DNA of 64,000 nucleotides, taken from the NCBI GenBank assembly GCA_017408485.1, contig JAFQUM010000030.1, forward strand, positions 1 through 64,000, in the 5' to 3' direction. The notes under the pieces are model-generated. The model was not told the origin of the DNA. It did no database searches and saw only the letters and a program-made list of their open reading frames with translations. Below, piece after piece: positions 8,096-16,522 of the stretch. The number at the start of each line of letters is the position of its first letter. Position 1 is the stretch's first letter. The DNA comes from Clostridia bacterium. GTDB taxonomy: Bacteria; Bacillota; Clostridia; Oscillospirales; Butyricicoccaceae. The translations under genes were made by a program, and so were the position numbers.

Positions 8096-11000
8096 ATGCC
8101 AATTAATAAAGATATAAAAAAGGTACTTGTCATAGGCTCAGGTCCCATCGTCATAGGTCAGGCTGCAGAGTTTGATTATGCTGGAGCGCAGGCTTGCCGC
8201 GTCCTTAAAGATGCGGGTGTTAATGTTGTGCTTGTCAACTCCAACCCTGCAACCATTATGACCGATAAGGCGCTTGCCGATGAGATATACCTTGAACCCC
8301 TGACTCTGCAGAGTGTAAAGCGTATTATAGAAAAAGAAAAGCCCGACGGTATTCTCGGCTCCTTGGGCGGTCAGACGGGACTTACTCTTGCTATGCAGCT
8401 TTCCAAGGAAGGCTTTTTAGATAAAATGGGTGTCAAGCTTTTGGGCACCAATGCTGAGACTATAGATAGGGCAGAGGACAGAAAACTTTTCAAAGAGATG
8501 ATGGAATCCATCGGTCAGCCCTGCATTCCCTCAGATGTTGCAAATACAGTGGAGGATTGCCTCAAGATAGCCGAAAAAATAGGCTATCCCGTTATTGTTC
8601 GCCCCGCCTTTACATTGGGCGGCAGCGGCGGCGGTGTTGCAAACACCAAAGGGGAGCTTGAGATAATTGCCGCAACGGGAATCGATCTGTCGCCTATTTC
8701 TCAGGTGCTTATCGAGAAGTATATTTACGGCTGGAAAGAGATCGAGTTTGAGACCATGCGCGACGCTACCGGTGATGCGGTCGCCGTTTGCAGTATGGAA
8801 AATGTTGACCCCGTCGGTGTACACACGGGTGACAGTATAGTTGTTGCACCTGCGCTTACTCTGTCGGATCACGACTATGAGATGCTTCGTCAGGCATCCC
8901 TTAAGATCGTCAGCGCATTGGGCATCATTGGCGGCTGTAACTGTCAGTTTGCTTTAGATCCTCATTCCTCACAGTATGCGGTCATTGAGGTAAATCCACG
9001 CGTTTCCCGTTCCTCCGCATTGGCAAGTAAGGCGACGGGATATCCCATTGCAAAGGTAACCACCAAGCTTGCTTTGGGATATACATTAGCAGAAATAAAG
9101 AATGAAAAAACGGGCAAAAGCTGTGCAGGCTTTGAGCCTCAGGTTGAATATATCGTCTGCAAGTTCCCCAAATGGCCCTTTGATAAGTTTGTCGGTGCAA
9201 GCCGTAAGCTGGGCACACAGATGAAGGCTACTGGCGAAGTAATGAGCATTGCGCCCACCTTTGAAATGGCACTTATGAAGGCTGTTCGCGGCGCTGAGAT
9301 AGGACTTGATACGCTCAATGCTCCCGCTCTTGACGGCAGATCGGTGACACAGCGCCTTGCCGATTGCGACGACCGCCGTATATTTACAGTCTTTGAAGCC
9401 ATAAAAAGTGGAATAAGTATTGAAGAAATACATAATATAACAAAAATAACCCCTTGGTTCTTAGAAAAAATTAAGGGCTTGGCTGATTTCGAGGCAAAAA
9501 TTGCCGCCGAAGGTCTGTCGGGCAATTATGAGCAAGGTAAGCTTCTTGGCTATACCGATGCCGCGTTGGAGCGCATTTCGGGTGAAAAGTGTGAGCATAA
9601 GTCTTGCGTTTACAAGACAGTTGATACCTGTGCCGAGGAGTTCTCGGTCGAGACCCCGTATTTCTACTCCATCCGCGGCGAAAAGTGCGAAGCAGCACCT
9701 CGTGTTGCCAAGGATAAAAAACGCATACTCGTTCTCGGCTCAGGTCCTATCCGCATCGGTCAGGGCATAGAGTTTGACTATTCCTCGGTCCATTGCGTAT
9801 GGACCTTGCAAAAGCTTGGCTACGAGGTAGCCATAATCAATAATAACCCCGAGACGGTATCCACAGACTACGACACCGCAGACAGACTTTATTTCGAGCC
9901 CCTGTGCCCCGAAGATGTTATGGATGTCATTTCGGTAGAGCAGCCTGAGGGTGTTGTTGTGGCTTTTGGTGGACAGACTGCTATAAAGCTTACGCAGTTC
10001 CTTGATAAGCAGGGTATAAAGATTTTGGGAACCTCTGCAGAGGGAATCGACCTTGCAGAGGATAGAGAACGCTTTGACGGACTTTTGGAAAGCTGCGGAA
10101 TCAAGCGCCCCAAGGGAATGGGTGTCAAGACCACTCAGCAGGCTCTTGACGCGGCAAATAGCCTGGGCTATCCCGTATTGCTTCGTCCTTCCTATGTCAT
10201 CGGCGGTCAGAATATGACCATCGCTCACGACGACAAGGCGGTGGAGACATATATGGCTCGCATACTCGCCCAAAAGATAGAAAATCCCGTTCTTGTTGAC
10301 AAATATATGATGGGCACAGAGCTTGAAGTGGATGTTATATCTGACGGCAAGTCGGTGCTTATCCCCGGAATTATGGAGCATATCGAGCGTGCAGGCGTTC
10401 ACAGCGGTGACTCAATTGCTGTATATCCGCCCTATAGCATTTCCGATAAGATGACACAGACTATCTGCGAATGCTCCGAAAAACTTGCCCTTTCCTTGGG
10501 TACAAAGGGACTTGTCAATATTCAGTATCTCATCTACCACGGAGATTTGTATGTTATAGAGGTCAACCCCCGCGCATCCCGCACTATTCCTTATATCAGC
10601 AAGGTAACGGGTGTGCCTATGGTAGATTTAGCCGCAAGGGTCATGACGGGTGAAAGCCTCGAAAGCCTCGGCTACGGCACGGGACTTTACAAAACACCCC
10701 CGTATTTTGCAGTTAAAGTGCCCGTATTCTCATTTGAAAAGCTCAACGATGTAAACTCCTACCTCGGTCCCGAAATGAAATCCACGGGCGAGGTTTTAGG
10801 CGTAGGCAAGACACTCACCGAAGCACTTTTCAAGGGTCTGTGTGCGGCGGGAATCAAACTTGCATCACCCAAGCGCGGCGGCGCAAACGGTGTCTTTATC
10901 AGTGTTGATGAGCACGATCACCTTGAGATAGTCACCCTTGCAAAAAAGCTTGATGATCTTGGTATGAAGCTTTATGCCACCGAGGGTACTGCCAAAGCCA

Positions 11001-12124
11001 TCGAAAAGCTTGGTATCGATGTTGAAAAGGTGGATCACATCGGTGAAAGTGATGAAGCCTTCAAGCTTATTGAGAGCGGCAATATCAGCTATATCGTCTA
11101 TACGGGCGCGGTTTACGACTCGACACATGACCATTATATAGCATTGCACCGCAGAGCATTGCAGCTGTCTATCGCTTGCCTCACATCTCTTGATACGGCA
11201 AATGCATTGGCTGATATAATTGCTAGCGGCTATACTCAGACGAATACCGAGCTTGTTGATATCAATAATATGCGTGAGAAACGCAGTCTGCTGCATTTTT
11301 CAAAAATGCACGGCTCGGGAAATGATTATATCTTCATTGAAAACTTTGACGGTAAGATTACTTGCCCCGAATCACTGTGCATCACTCTATGCGACAGAAA
11401 CTACGGAGCAGGCGGTTGTGGCATCGTTCTTATTGAAAAATCCGATATAGCCGATGCAAAAATGCGTATCTACAACAGCGATGGTAGTGAGGGCAGAATG
11501 GCAGGTAACAGTATACGCTGTGTAGGTAAATACCTTTATGACAAAGGCTTTACAAATAAGGAAAACCTGACTATTGAAACTGCCAGCGGAGTAAAGCAGC
11601 TTTCACTCTATACACGCAACGGAAAGGTCAGCTCGGTGTCGGTAGATATGGGCAAGGCATCACTGCATGCCGCTGATATTCCTACAAAAATTGGTAGTGA
11701 CACTGTAGTGGATATCCCCGTCAAAATAGGAGAGAATGAATATAATATCACTTGTGTCTCTATGGGCAACCCACATTGCGTCATATTCACCGATCGGGTT
11801 GACAATGCTCCCGTTGAAAGCGTGGGAAGGCAGTTCGAGCATTCTGAGCTTTTCCCCGAAGGTGTAAATACCGAGTTTATTCGTGTTGTAAATAAAAGCA
11901 CGATAAAAATGCGTGTATGGGAACGCGGTAACGGGGAAACCACCGCCTGCGGTACGGGCGCTTGTGCTGCAGTGGTTGCGGCGACAGAGAATGGACTTTG
12001 TGAAAAGGGTACCGATGTTACCGTCAAGCTTCGCGGAGGAGATGTTACCGTCAACTATACCGATGAGCGGGTAGTGCTTACCGGAGATGCCGTATTAGTT
12101 TATGACGGTGTTACAGAATATTAA
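8096..12124 (+). CDS. carB: Fused carbamoyl-phosphate synthase large subunit and diaminopimelate epimerase
   Basis: One 1342-aa frame. Residues 1 to about 1060 are a complete CarB: a first ATP-grasp half starting VLVIGSGPIVIGQ, a second starting VLGSGPIRIGQGIEFD near residue 547, and a regulatory MGS-like domain ending ELVDINN. It makes carbamoyl phosphate for arginine and pyrimidines. From about 1065 the frame runs without a linker into DapF (KMHGSGNDY near 1071), which converts LL- to meso-diaminopimelate for lysine and peptidoglycan. The second catalytic Cys is in TTACGTGACA (Cys1285); the first is replaced by Ala1136 (MAGN instead of MCGN). An internal ATG at 11270 has no ribosome binding site. 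The start follows AAGGAG. carA is not nearby. Confidence 0.9.
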   Translation: MPINKDIKKVLVIGSGPIVIGQAAEFDYAGAQACRVLKDAGVNVVLVNSNPATIMTDKALADEIYLEPLTLQSVKRIIEKEKPDGILGSLGGQTGLTLAMQLSKEGFLDKMGVKLLGTNAETIDRAEDRKLFKEMMESIGQPCIPSDVANTVEDCLKIAEKIGYPVIVRPAFTLGGSGGGVANTKGELEIIAATGIDLSPISQVLIEKYIYGWKEIEFETMRDATGDAVAVCSMENVDPVGVHTGDSIVVAPALTLSDHDYEMLRQASLKIVSALGIIGGCNCQFALDPHSSQYAVIEVNPRVSRSSALASKATGYPIAKVTTKLALGYTLAEIKNEKTGKSCAGFEPQVEYIVCKFPKWPFDKFVGASRKLGTQMKATGEVMSIAPTFEMALMKAVRGAEIGLDTLNAPALDGRSVTQRLADCDDRRIFTVFEAIKSGISIEEIHNITKITPWFLEKIKGLADFEAKIAAEGLSGNYEQGKLLGYTDAALERISGEKCEHKSCVYKTVDTCAEEFSVETPYFYSIRGEKCEAAPRVAKDKKRILVLGSGPIRIGQGIEFDYSSVHCVWTLQKLGYEVAIINNNPETVSTDYDTADRLYFEPLCPEDVMDVISVEQPEGVVVAFGGQTAIKLTQFLDKQGIKILGTSAEGIDLAEDRERFDGLLESCGIKRPKGMGVKTTQQALDAANSLGYPVLLRPSYVIGGQNMTIAHDDKAVETYMARILAQKIENPVLVDKYMMGTELEVDVISDGKSVLIPGIMEHIERAGVHSGDSIAVYPPYSISDKMTQTICECSEKLALSLGTKGLVNIQYLIYHGDLYVIEVNPRASRTIPYISKVTGVPMVDLAARVMTGESLESLGYGTGLYKTPPYFAVKVPVFSFEKLNDVNSYLGPEMKSTGEVLGVGKTLTEALFKGLCAAGIKLASPKRGGANGVFISVDEHDHLEIVTLAKKLDDLGMKLYATEGTAKAIEKLGIDVEKVDHIGESDEAFKLIESGNISYIVYTGAVYDSTHDHYIALHRRALQLSIACLTSLDTANALADIIASGYTQTNTELVDINNMREKRSLLHFSKMHGSGNDYIFIENFDGKITCPESLCITLCDRNYGAGGCGIVLIEKSDIADAKMRIYNSDGSEGRMAGNSIRCVGKYLYDKGFTNKENLTIETASGVKQLSLYTRNGKVSSVSVDMGKASLHAADIPTKIGSDTVVDIPVKIGENEYNITCVSMGNPHCVIFTDRVDNAPVESVGRQFEHSELFPEGVNTEFIRVVNKSTIKMRVWERGNGETTACGTGACAAVVAATENGLCEKGTDVTVKLRGGDVTVNYTDERVVLTGDAVLVYDGVTEY

Positions 12125-12196
12125 GTTGCAAAGTTCGACATTATGTGTTAATATGAATTCAGCGAATGGAAAAACTCCCGAATGGAGGTAGGAAGG

Positions 12197-12382
12197 ATGC
12201 ATTCAGACAAGTTTGAAGGAGCTCTTGACGCTTTTCTTGAGAGCCCCGAGTACGACAGAGTAGAGGAAGCTATCTATCAGCTTGCACGCGCTGCTTTTGA
12301 AGCCGGCTGGAACGCAGCAGGCGGAGAAAAAGCAACCGATGGTGGAAAGATCGTAGAGATAATCCGCAACTCTGAAAATTGA
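12197..12382 (+). CDS. Small hypothetical protein, 61 aa
   Basis: Not recognised as a named family. It is an acidic, helical 61-aa protein with no signal peptide or membrane segment; the middle reads as an amphipathic helix (EEAIYQLARAAFEAGWNAA). The ATG at 12197 is chosen because GGAGGT lies 6 bp upstream; an ATG at 12182 falls at the edge of that site. A terminator follows. It lies 72 bp after carB-dapF and could share its transcript. Confidence 0.65.
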   Translation: MHSDKFEGALDAFLESPEYDRVEEAIYQLARAAFEAGWNAAGGEKATDGGKIVEIIRNSEN

Positions 12383-12386
12383 GCCG

Positions 12387-12419
12387 AAATGAGGAAAACA
12401 TTTTGTTTTCCTCATTTTT
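12387..12419 (+). terminator. Rho-independent terminator
   Basis: A 13-bp stem (12387-12399 with 12405-12417) followed by T residues, closing the carB-dapF/small-gene unit. Confidence 0.85.
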
Positions 12420-12439
12420 GTTTTTATGTGATTTTATCA

Positions 12440-12467
12440 CTGAAAGCTTGCGGAGATGTGGTATACT
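12440..12467 (+). promoter_or_regulatory. Extended -10 promoter of trxA
   Basis: TGGTATACT (12459-12467) is an extended -10 element; CTGAAA at 12440-12445 is a weak -35, 16 bp upstream. Confidence 0.6.
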
Positions 12468-12506
12468 ATGATTACAAAATAAAAACACTAAAAGGAGATA
12501 ATAACT

Positions 12507-12815
12507 ATGGCAGTATTAAAGGTTAATAAAGAGGTTTTTGAAAAAGAGATAGTATCCAGTGAAAAAACTGTATTACTGGACTTTTGGGCACCTTGGTGCG
12601 GTCCCTGCAGAATGGTAGGACCCATCATTGATGAGATCGCCGAAGAAAATGAAGATATTTTAGTCGGCAAGGTCAATGTGGATGAGGAGACTGCATTGGC
12701 GGCGGCCTTTGGAATTATGAGTATTCCCACCCTTGCCATTATCAAAAACGGCGAGGTCGTCAATAAGGTGGTTGGTGCAAGACCCAAGCAGGATATTTTG
12801 AGTTTGCTTAAATAA
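12507..12815 (+). CDS. trxA: Thioredoxin
   Basis: A small cytosolic disulfide reductase, reduced by thioredoxin reductase (not in the window). It is 102 aa with the active site WAPWCGPCRMVGP near residue 32 and the conserved cis-proline loop MSIPTL. The start follows AAAGGAG with good spacing. It is transcribed alone, between its own promoter and a two-way terminator. Confidence 0.95.
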   Translation: MAVLKVNKEVFEKEIVSSEKTVLLDFWAPWCGPCRMVGPIIDEIAEENEDILVGKVNVDEETALAAAFGIMSIPTLAIIKNGEVVNKVVGARPKQDILSLLK

Positions 12816-12823
12816 AACCGATA

Positions 12824-12859
12824 AAAATCCCCATACAGCATACGCTGTATGGGGATTTT
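12824..12859. terminator. Bidirectional terminator between trxA and the DUF4432 gene
   Basis: A perfect 16-bp stem (12824-12839 with 12844-12859), loop ATAC, with A and T runs at the two ends. It serves both converging genes. Confidence 0.88.
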
Positions 12860-12872
12860 ACTTTACAGTATT

Positions 12873-13877
12873 TTATAGGTCATATATGCCAAAAATGACC
12901 TTGTGTTCAATAGATTCGTATGGTGCGATGGATCTCATCGTGCCCTTTTCTTTTTCCTTAACTATGCCGCAGAGGGTGTTGTTCGAAGGCTCGACTGCCA
13001 AGGTGTAAACACCGGGTTGTACGCATTTCCACTCGTTGAAGTAGGGAAGTGTATCTTTGCGCGCTTTAATATAAACGCCAAAACCGCGGTTGGGACTTTC
13101 CACTCTAACAGTTGCAAATCCGTCATCATCTGCCTCAACATCAAGAATATAATTGCGTTCGGGCACTGCTTCGGGCGGGCAGAACTCCTTGTGGCTGTCA
13201 ACGGTCTGCTTGTCAAACTCAAAGAATGGGGATATTTCATAAGGCTTGTCGATTATGATGTGCGCCTTCTCATCCACAAAGGGAAATCCCATATTGATAT
13301 GATACAGCAGAGCGAAGTCCTGAGTAAAGCATTCGGGGTTTTCAATTGTATCGGTGATGACTATTTCATTGGAGTCCATTTGGGTCTCTATCTTGCGGTG
13401 CATAATGAGAGAGGTCTCGATCATACTGTCGTGTATATCTCCGCCAATCTCAAACTTTAACTGATTATCGCTTACCCAATCGGACTTTGTATAGCCTGCA
13501 GTGGCGGGTATGCAATGCACTCTGCCGTGCTGAGGATACCATACTCCGTCTATCTCACCCGGGTTACCCGTGTTACGGATACCTGCAGTAAAGAACAGAC
13601 CACCCGCCATAATTGTGTCAAAACCAAGGGGATTTGGATAAAAATACTTTGAAGAAACGAGGCCGTTTCTTGTTACAAAAGAAAGGTTTGTGCCTTTGTA
13701 AGTGGCTTCAAAAATATCCAATGCGCGGTCTTTAAGAACAGTAAACTCAAGACCTGAGCCTGTTTTAACGCGGTATGCCGAAACGCCGTCCGCCTTTCCG
13801 TCGGTATAGGTGAAGGGGGTGATACCCGCGTATTGGGAGATCATTCCCGTTCTTTTAAGAAGTTCGGTCTTATTCAT
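12873..13877 (-). CDS. DUF4432 / aldose 1-epimerase-like protein
   Basis: A galactose-mutarotase-fold protein of 334 aa, probably cytosolic (no signal peptide). It resembles the DUF4432 family: LEFTVLKDRALDI near the N-terminus, MAGGLFFTAGIRNTG, YPQHGRVHCIPA with a likely catalytic His, and the C-terminal EWKCVQPGVYTLAVEPSN. The natural substrate of this family is uncertain, and no sugar operon surrounds it. The ATG at 13877 is chosen because AAGGAG precedes it; an in-frame start at 13904 lacks a site. Confidence 0.8.
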   Translation of the reverse strand: MNKTELLKRTGMISQYAGITPFTYTDGKADGVSAYRVKTGSGLEFTVLKDRALDIFEATYKGTNLSFVTRNGLVSSKYFYPNPLGFDTIMAGGLFFTAGIRNTGNPGEIDGVWYPQHGRVHCIPATAGYTKSDWVSDNQLKFEIGGDIHDSMIETSLIMHRKIETQMDSNEIVITDTIENPECFTQDFALLYHINMGFPFVDEKAHIIIDKPYEISPFFEFDKQTVDSHKEFCPPEAVPERNYILDVEADDDGFATVRVESPNRGFGVYIKARKDTLPYFNEWKCVQPGVYTLAVEPSNNTLCGIVKEKEKGTMRSIAPYESIEHKVIFGIYDL

Positions 13878-13891
13878 AACACAGCTCCTTA

Positions 13892-13920
13892 TTGTAAAAT
13901 CCAAATCATTGTGATATAAT
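13892..13920 (+). promoter_or_regulatory. Promoter of the DEAD-box helicase
   Basis: TTGTAA (13892-13897), 17 nt, and TATAAT (13915-13920), 41 bp before the start codon. Confidence 0.75.
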
Positions 13921-13960
13921 TATACAAGTTTTGAGTTTCTTTTTCAATAGGAGAGTAAAA

Positions 13961-15415
13961 ATGAGTGAAAAATCTTTTGCATCCCTCGGTCTCAGCGCCG
14001 AGCTGATGCGTGCAATAGAGGATGCGGGATATACGCAGATGACCGATATACAGGCTGAAGCCATTCCCCATATCCTTGCAGGAGAAGACATTATCGGTCA
14101 ATCCAGCACAGGAACGGGAAAGACTGCCGCTTTCGGTATCCCTGCCATTGAAAGGCTTGATATGAGTGAGACCGAGGACCCTCAGGTTCTGGTTCTTTGC
14201 CCGACCCGTGAGCTTGCAATGCAGGTCAGCGATGAGCTTCGAAAGTTCTCCAAGTATAAAGAGGGTGTTCGTATTGTTGCGGTCTACGGCGGACAGAATA
14301 TCGATCAGCAGATCCGTGCGCTTAAGAGTAGTAGCATCGTTGTAGGTACACCCGGCAGAGTGATTGACCATCTGCACCGCAGGACACTTGATTTGAGAAA
14401 GGTCAAGTATGTCATCCTCGACGAAGCTGATGAAATGCTCGATATGGGCTTTTTGGACGATATTCGATACATATTGGGTGCAGTGCCCGAGCAGCGTCAG
14501 ACAGCTCTTTTCTCGGCAACCATGCCTTCGCCGATCCTGCGTATATCTCAGCGTTTTCAAAAGAATCCCCATCACATCAAGGGTGATGACGGAAATACTG
14601 CATTTGAGCTTATTCAGCAGTATTATTGTGAGGTTCCCAAGAACAAAAAGGCGGGCTGTGCAGGTCTGCTCTTCAAGCAGTCGGGGGCACATCGCGGACT
14701 CATATTCTGCAATACCAAGGTGATGGTAGACATCCTTACCCGCCGCCTTTGCGAAATGGGTCTTGCCGCCTGCTCCATTCACGGAGATATGCGTCAGGGC
14801 GCAAGAACTCAGGTTATGAGCGGTTTTAAATCAGGCAAGGTGAATCTGCTTGTCGCCACTGATGTTGCGGCACGCGGTATTGATGCCAGCGGTGTTGATA
14901 TAATCATCAATTATGATATTCCGGAGGATGTAGACTTCTATGTTCACCGTATAGGCAGAACCGGCAGAGCAGGCAACGAAGGCGCCGCATATACCCTTAT
15001 TGCGGGCAGCGGTGAGTTCTTTGATATGGCAAATGTTCAAGAGAAGACCGGAGTCCAAATGAAGGAATATATCCTTGAGGGTATCGATGAGCTTGAAGAG
15101 GACAAAAAGCGCGTTGTTCCTGAAAAGAAAGGCTCCGGAGGATCGGATCGCGGCGCTAAAGCTTCTGCTGATGGCAAGCCTATGGTGCTGTCAATAGATG
15201 TAGGTTCTGTACACGATATAACCGAGGAGCATATCATTGAGTCACTCACAAGCAACTGCAGACTGCGCCGTGAGGATATTGCAAAGATCGATATCCGCGA
15301 AAATGAGACCCGTGTGACCCTGCCCGGTGACAAGGCAATTGCCGCAGAAAAGGCTATGATAGCCAATAATGCCACAGTTGATGATTTCCTTGTAATTTGC
15401 AAAATAGTCAAATAA
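13961..15415 (+). CDS. DEAD-box ATP-dependent RNA helicase (DeaD/CshA-like)
   Basis: Unwinds RNA in ribosome assembly or RNA decay. All helicase motifs are visible in order: GTGKTAAF (Walker A), PTRELAMQV, GTPGRVIDH, DEADEMLDMGF, SATMPS, and HRIGRTGRAG in the second RecA domain. After a short basic glycine/serine linker near residue 395, the C-terminus (about 410-484) resembles a DbpA-type RNA-binding domain, which suggests targeting to a structured RNA such as 23S rRNA. The start at 13961 follows GGAG; a frame opening at 13931 lacks a ribosome site. Confidence 0.93.
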   Translation: MSEKSFASLGLSAELMRAIEDAGYTQMTDIQAEAIPHILAGEDIIGQSSTGTGKTAAFGIPAIERLDMSETEDPQVLVLCPTRELAMQVSDELRKFSKYKEGVRIVAVYGGQNIDQQIRALKSSSIVVGTPGRVIDHLHRRTLDLRKVKYVILDEADEMLDMGFLDDIRYILGAVPEQRQTALFSATMPSPILRISQRFQKNPHHIKGDDGNTAFELIQQYYCEVPKNKKAGCAGLLFKQSGAHRGLIFCNTKVMVDILTRRLCEMGLAACSIHGDMRQGARTQVMSGFKSGKVNLLVATDVAARGIDASGVDIIINYDIPEDVDFYVHRIGRTGRAGNEGAAYTLIAGSGEFFDMANVQEKTGVQMKEYILEGIDELEEDKKRVVPEKKGSGGSDRGAKASADGKPMVLSIDVGSVHDITEEHIIESLTSNCRLRREDIAKIDIRENETRVTLPGDKAIAAEKAMIANNATVDDFLVICKIVK

Positions 15416-15420
15416 CACAA

Positions 15421-15447
15421 ATACCGCACAGCATAACTGTGCGGTAT
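15421..15447 (+). terminator. Hairpin after the helicase gene
   Basis: An 11-bp perfect stem (15421-15431 with 15437-15447). The following T content is modest (ATTCTTAT), so termination may be incomplete. Confidence 0.6.
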
Positions 15448-15453
15448 ATTCTT

Positions 15454-15493
15454 ATAAAAAAGGCTTGGTAGTTTATATAAACTGCCAAGCCTT
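15454..15493 (-). terminator. Terminator of the hom-lysC-asd operon
   Basis: A 16-bp stem (15460-15475 with 15478-15493) just after the asd stop; the minus strand continues with a run of T (plus 15456-15461 A-rich). Confidence 0.85.
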
Positions 15494-15497
15494 GATT

Positions 15498-16517
15498 TTA
15501 TTTATTCATCAATTCGATGTACTTTTGAGCTATCTGAACTGCGTTGGTTGCTGCACCCTTGCGGATGTTATCAGCAACACACCACATATTCAGGCTGTTC
15601 TCGCAAGAGCGATCGATACGCACACGACCTACAAAAACTTCGTCCTTATCGGCAGCATCTGCAGCCAGGGGGTACTTCTTATTCTTGACATCATCCACAA
15701 GAACAACACCCTCGGAAGAAGCAAGCAGAGCCTTGATATCCTCGATTTCAAAGGGATTCTCAAGGGTCAGGTTAATGCTTTCACTGTGGCTTGCAAATAC
15801 GGGGACACGAACACAGGTTGCGGTTACCGCCATATCAGGCACACCTAAGATCTTGCGGGTCTCGTTGACCATCTTGAGCTCTTCTTTGGTGTAATCATCC
15901 TCATCAAAGACATCTATCTGGGGAATACAGTTGCAGAAGATGGGATAATCGAACTTCTTGGGAGCGGGGGTCTCTCTGCCTGCGGCATATGCCTTTGCAC
16001 CTTCGTCAAGGTCGTTTATGCCTGCTGCGCCTGCACCTGAAACAGCCTGATAAGTAGAATAGATAACGCGCTTAATGCCGTACTTCTTCTGAATGGGGGA
16101 AAGCACCACCATCGCCTGAATAGTAGAGCAGTTGGGGTTTGCGATTATTCCCTTGTGCTTTAAAATATCCTGAGGGTTGACCTCGGGCACAACGAGGGGA
16201 ACATTGGGGTCCATACGCCAGCATGAGGAGTTGTCTATAACAAGGCAACCACTTTTAGCGGCAATGGGCGCATAATGCTTGGAGGTCTCACCGCCGGCTG
16301 AGAACAGTGCAATGTCAAAGCCTGCAGAGATAGCCTCTTCGGTAAGAAGCTGAACGGTATAGTCTTCGTCCATAAAGCGTACAGTGCTGCCCGCACTGCG
16401 CTGAGAAGCAAAAAGGGTATAGCTTTCGGCGGGAAGCTTGCGCTCTTCCAAAACCTTCAAAAAGCTTCTGCCTACGACACCTGTAGCGCCGACAACGGCA
16501 ATTTTATATTTTTTCAT
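15498..16517 (-). CDS. asd: Aspartate-semialdehyde dehydrogenase
   Basis: Reduces aspartyl phosphate to the semialdehyde, the branch point to lysine/DAP and threonine/methionine. The N-terminal VVGATGVVG is the NADP site, NPNCSTIQ holds the catalytic cysteine, and a His follows in VPVFASHSE. It is 339 aa. The ATG at 16517 is chosen with GGAGAG at 16527-16532; a GTG at 16526 overlaps the lysC stop. It lies 5 bp after lysC and is last in the operon. Confidence 0.95.
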   Translation of the reverse strand: MKKYKIAVVGATGVVGRSFLKVLEERKLPAESYTLFASQRSAGSTVRFMDEDYTVQLLTEEAISAGFDIALFSAGGETSKHYAPIAAKSGCLVIDNSSCWRMDPNVPLVVPEVNPQDILKHKGIIANPNCSTIQAMVVLSPIQKKYGIKRVIYSTYQAVSGAGAAGINDLDEGAKAYAAGRETPAPKKFDYPIFCNCIPQIDVFDEDDYTKEELKMVNETRKILGVPDMAVTATCVRVPVFASHSESINLTLENPFEIEDIKALLASSEGVVLVDDVKNKKYPLAADAADKDEVFVGRVRIDRSCENSLNMWCVADNIRKGAATNAVQIAQKYIELMNK

Positions 16518-16522
16518 AGTTA

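Noticed and set aside
9740-10402. 220-aa minus-strand frame inside carB
   Set aside because: A shadow of the CarB codon pattern; no start signals.
11250-11300. CarB-DapF junction as a simple sequencing frameshift
   Set aside because: Both domains are in the same frame with complete ends and no stop or disturbed codon near the junction; cannot be fully excluded without reads.
13889-14782. 297-aa minus-strand frame inside the helicase gene
   Set aside because: Antisense to a clear DEAD-box gene, with no ribosome site or recognisable motif.
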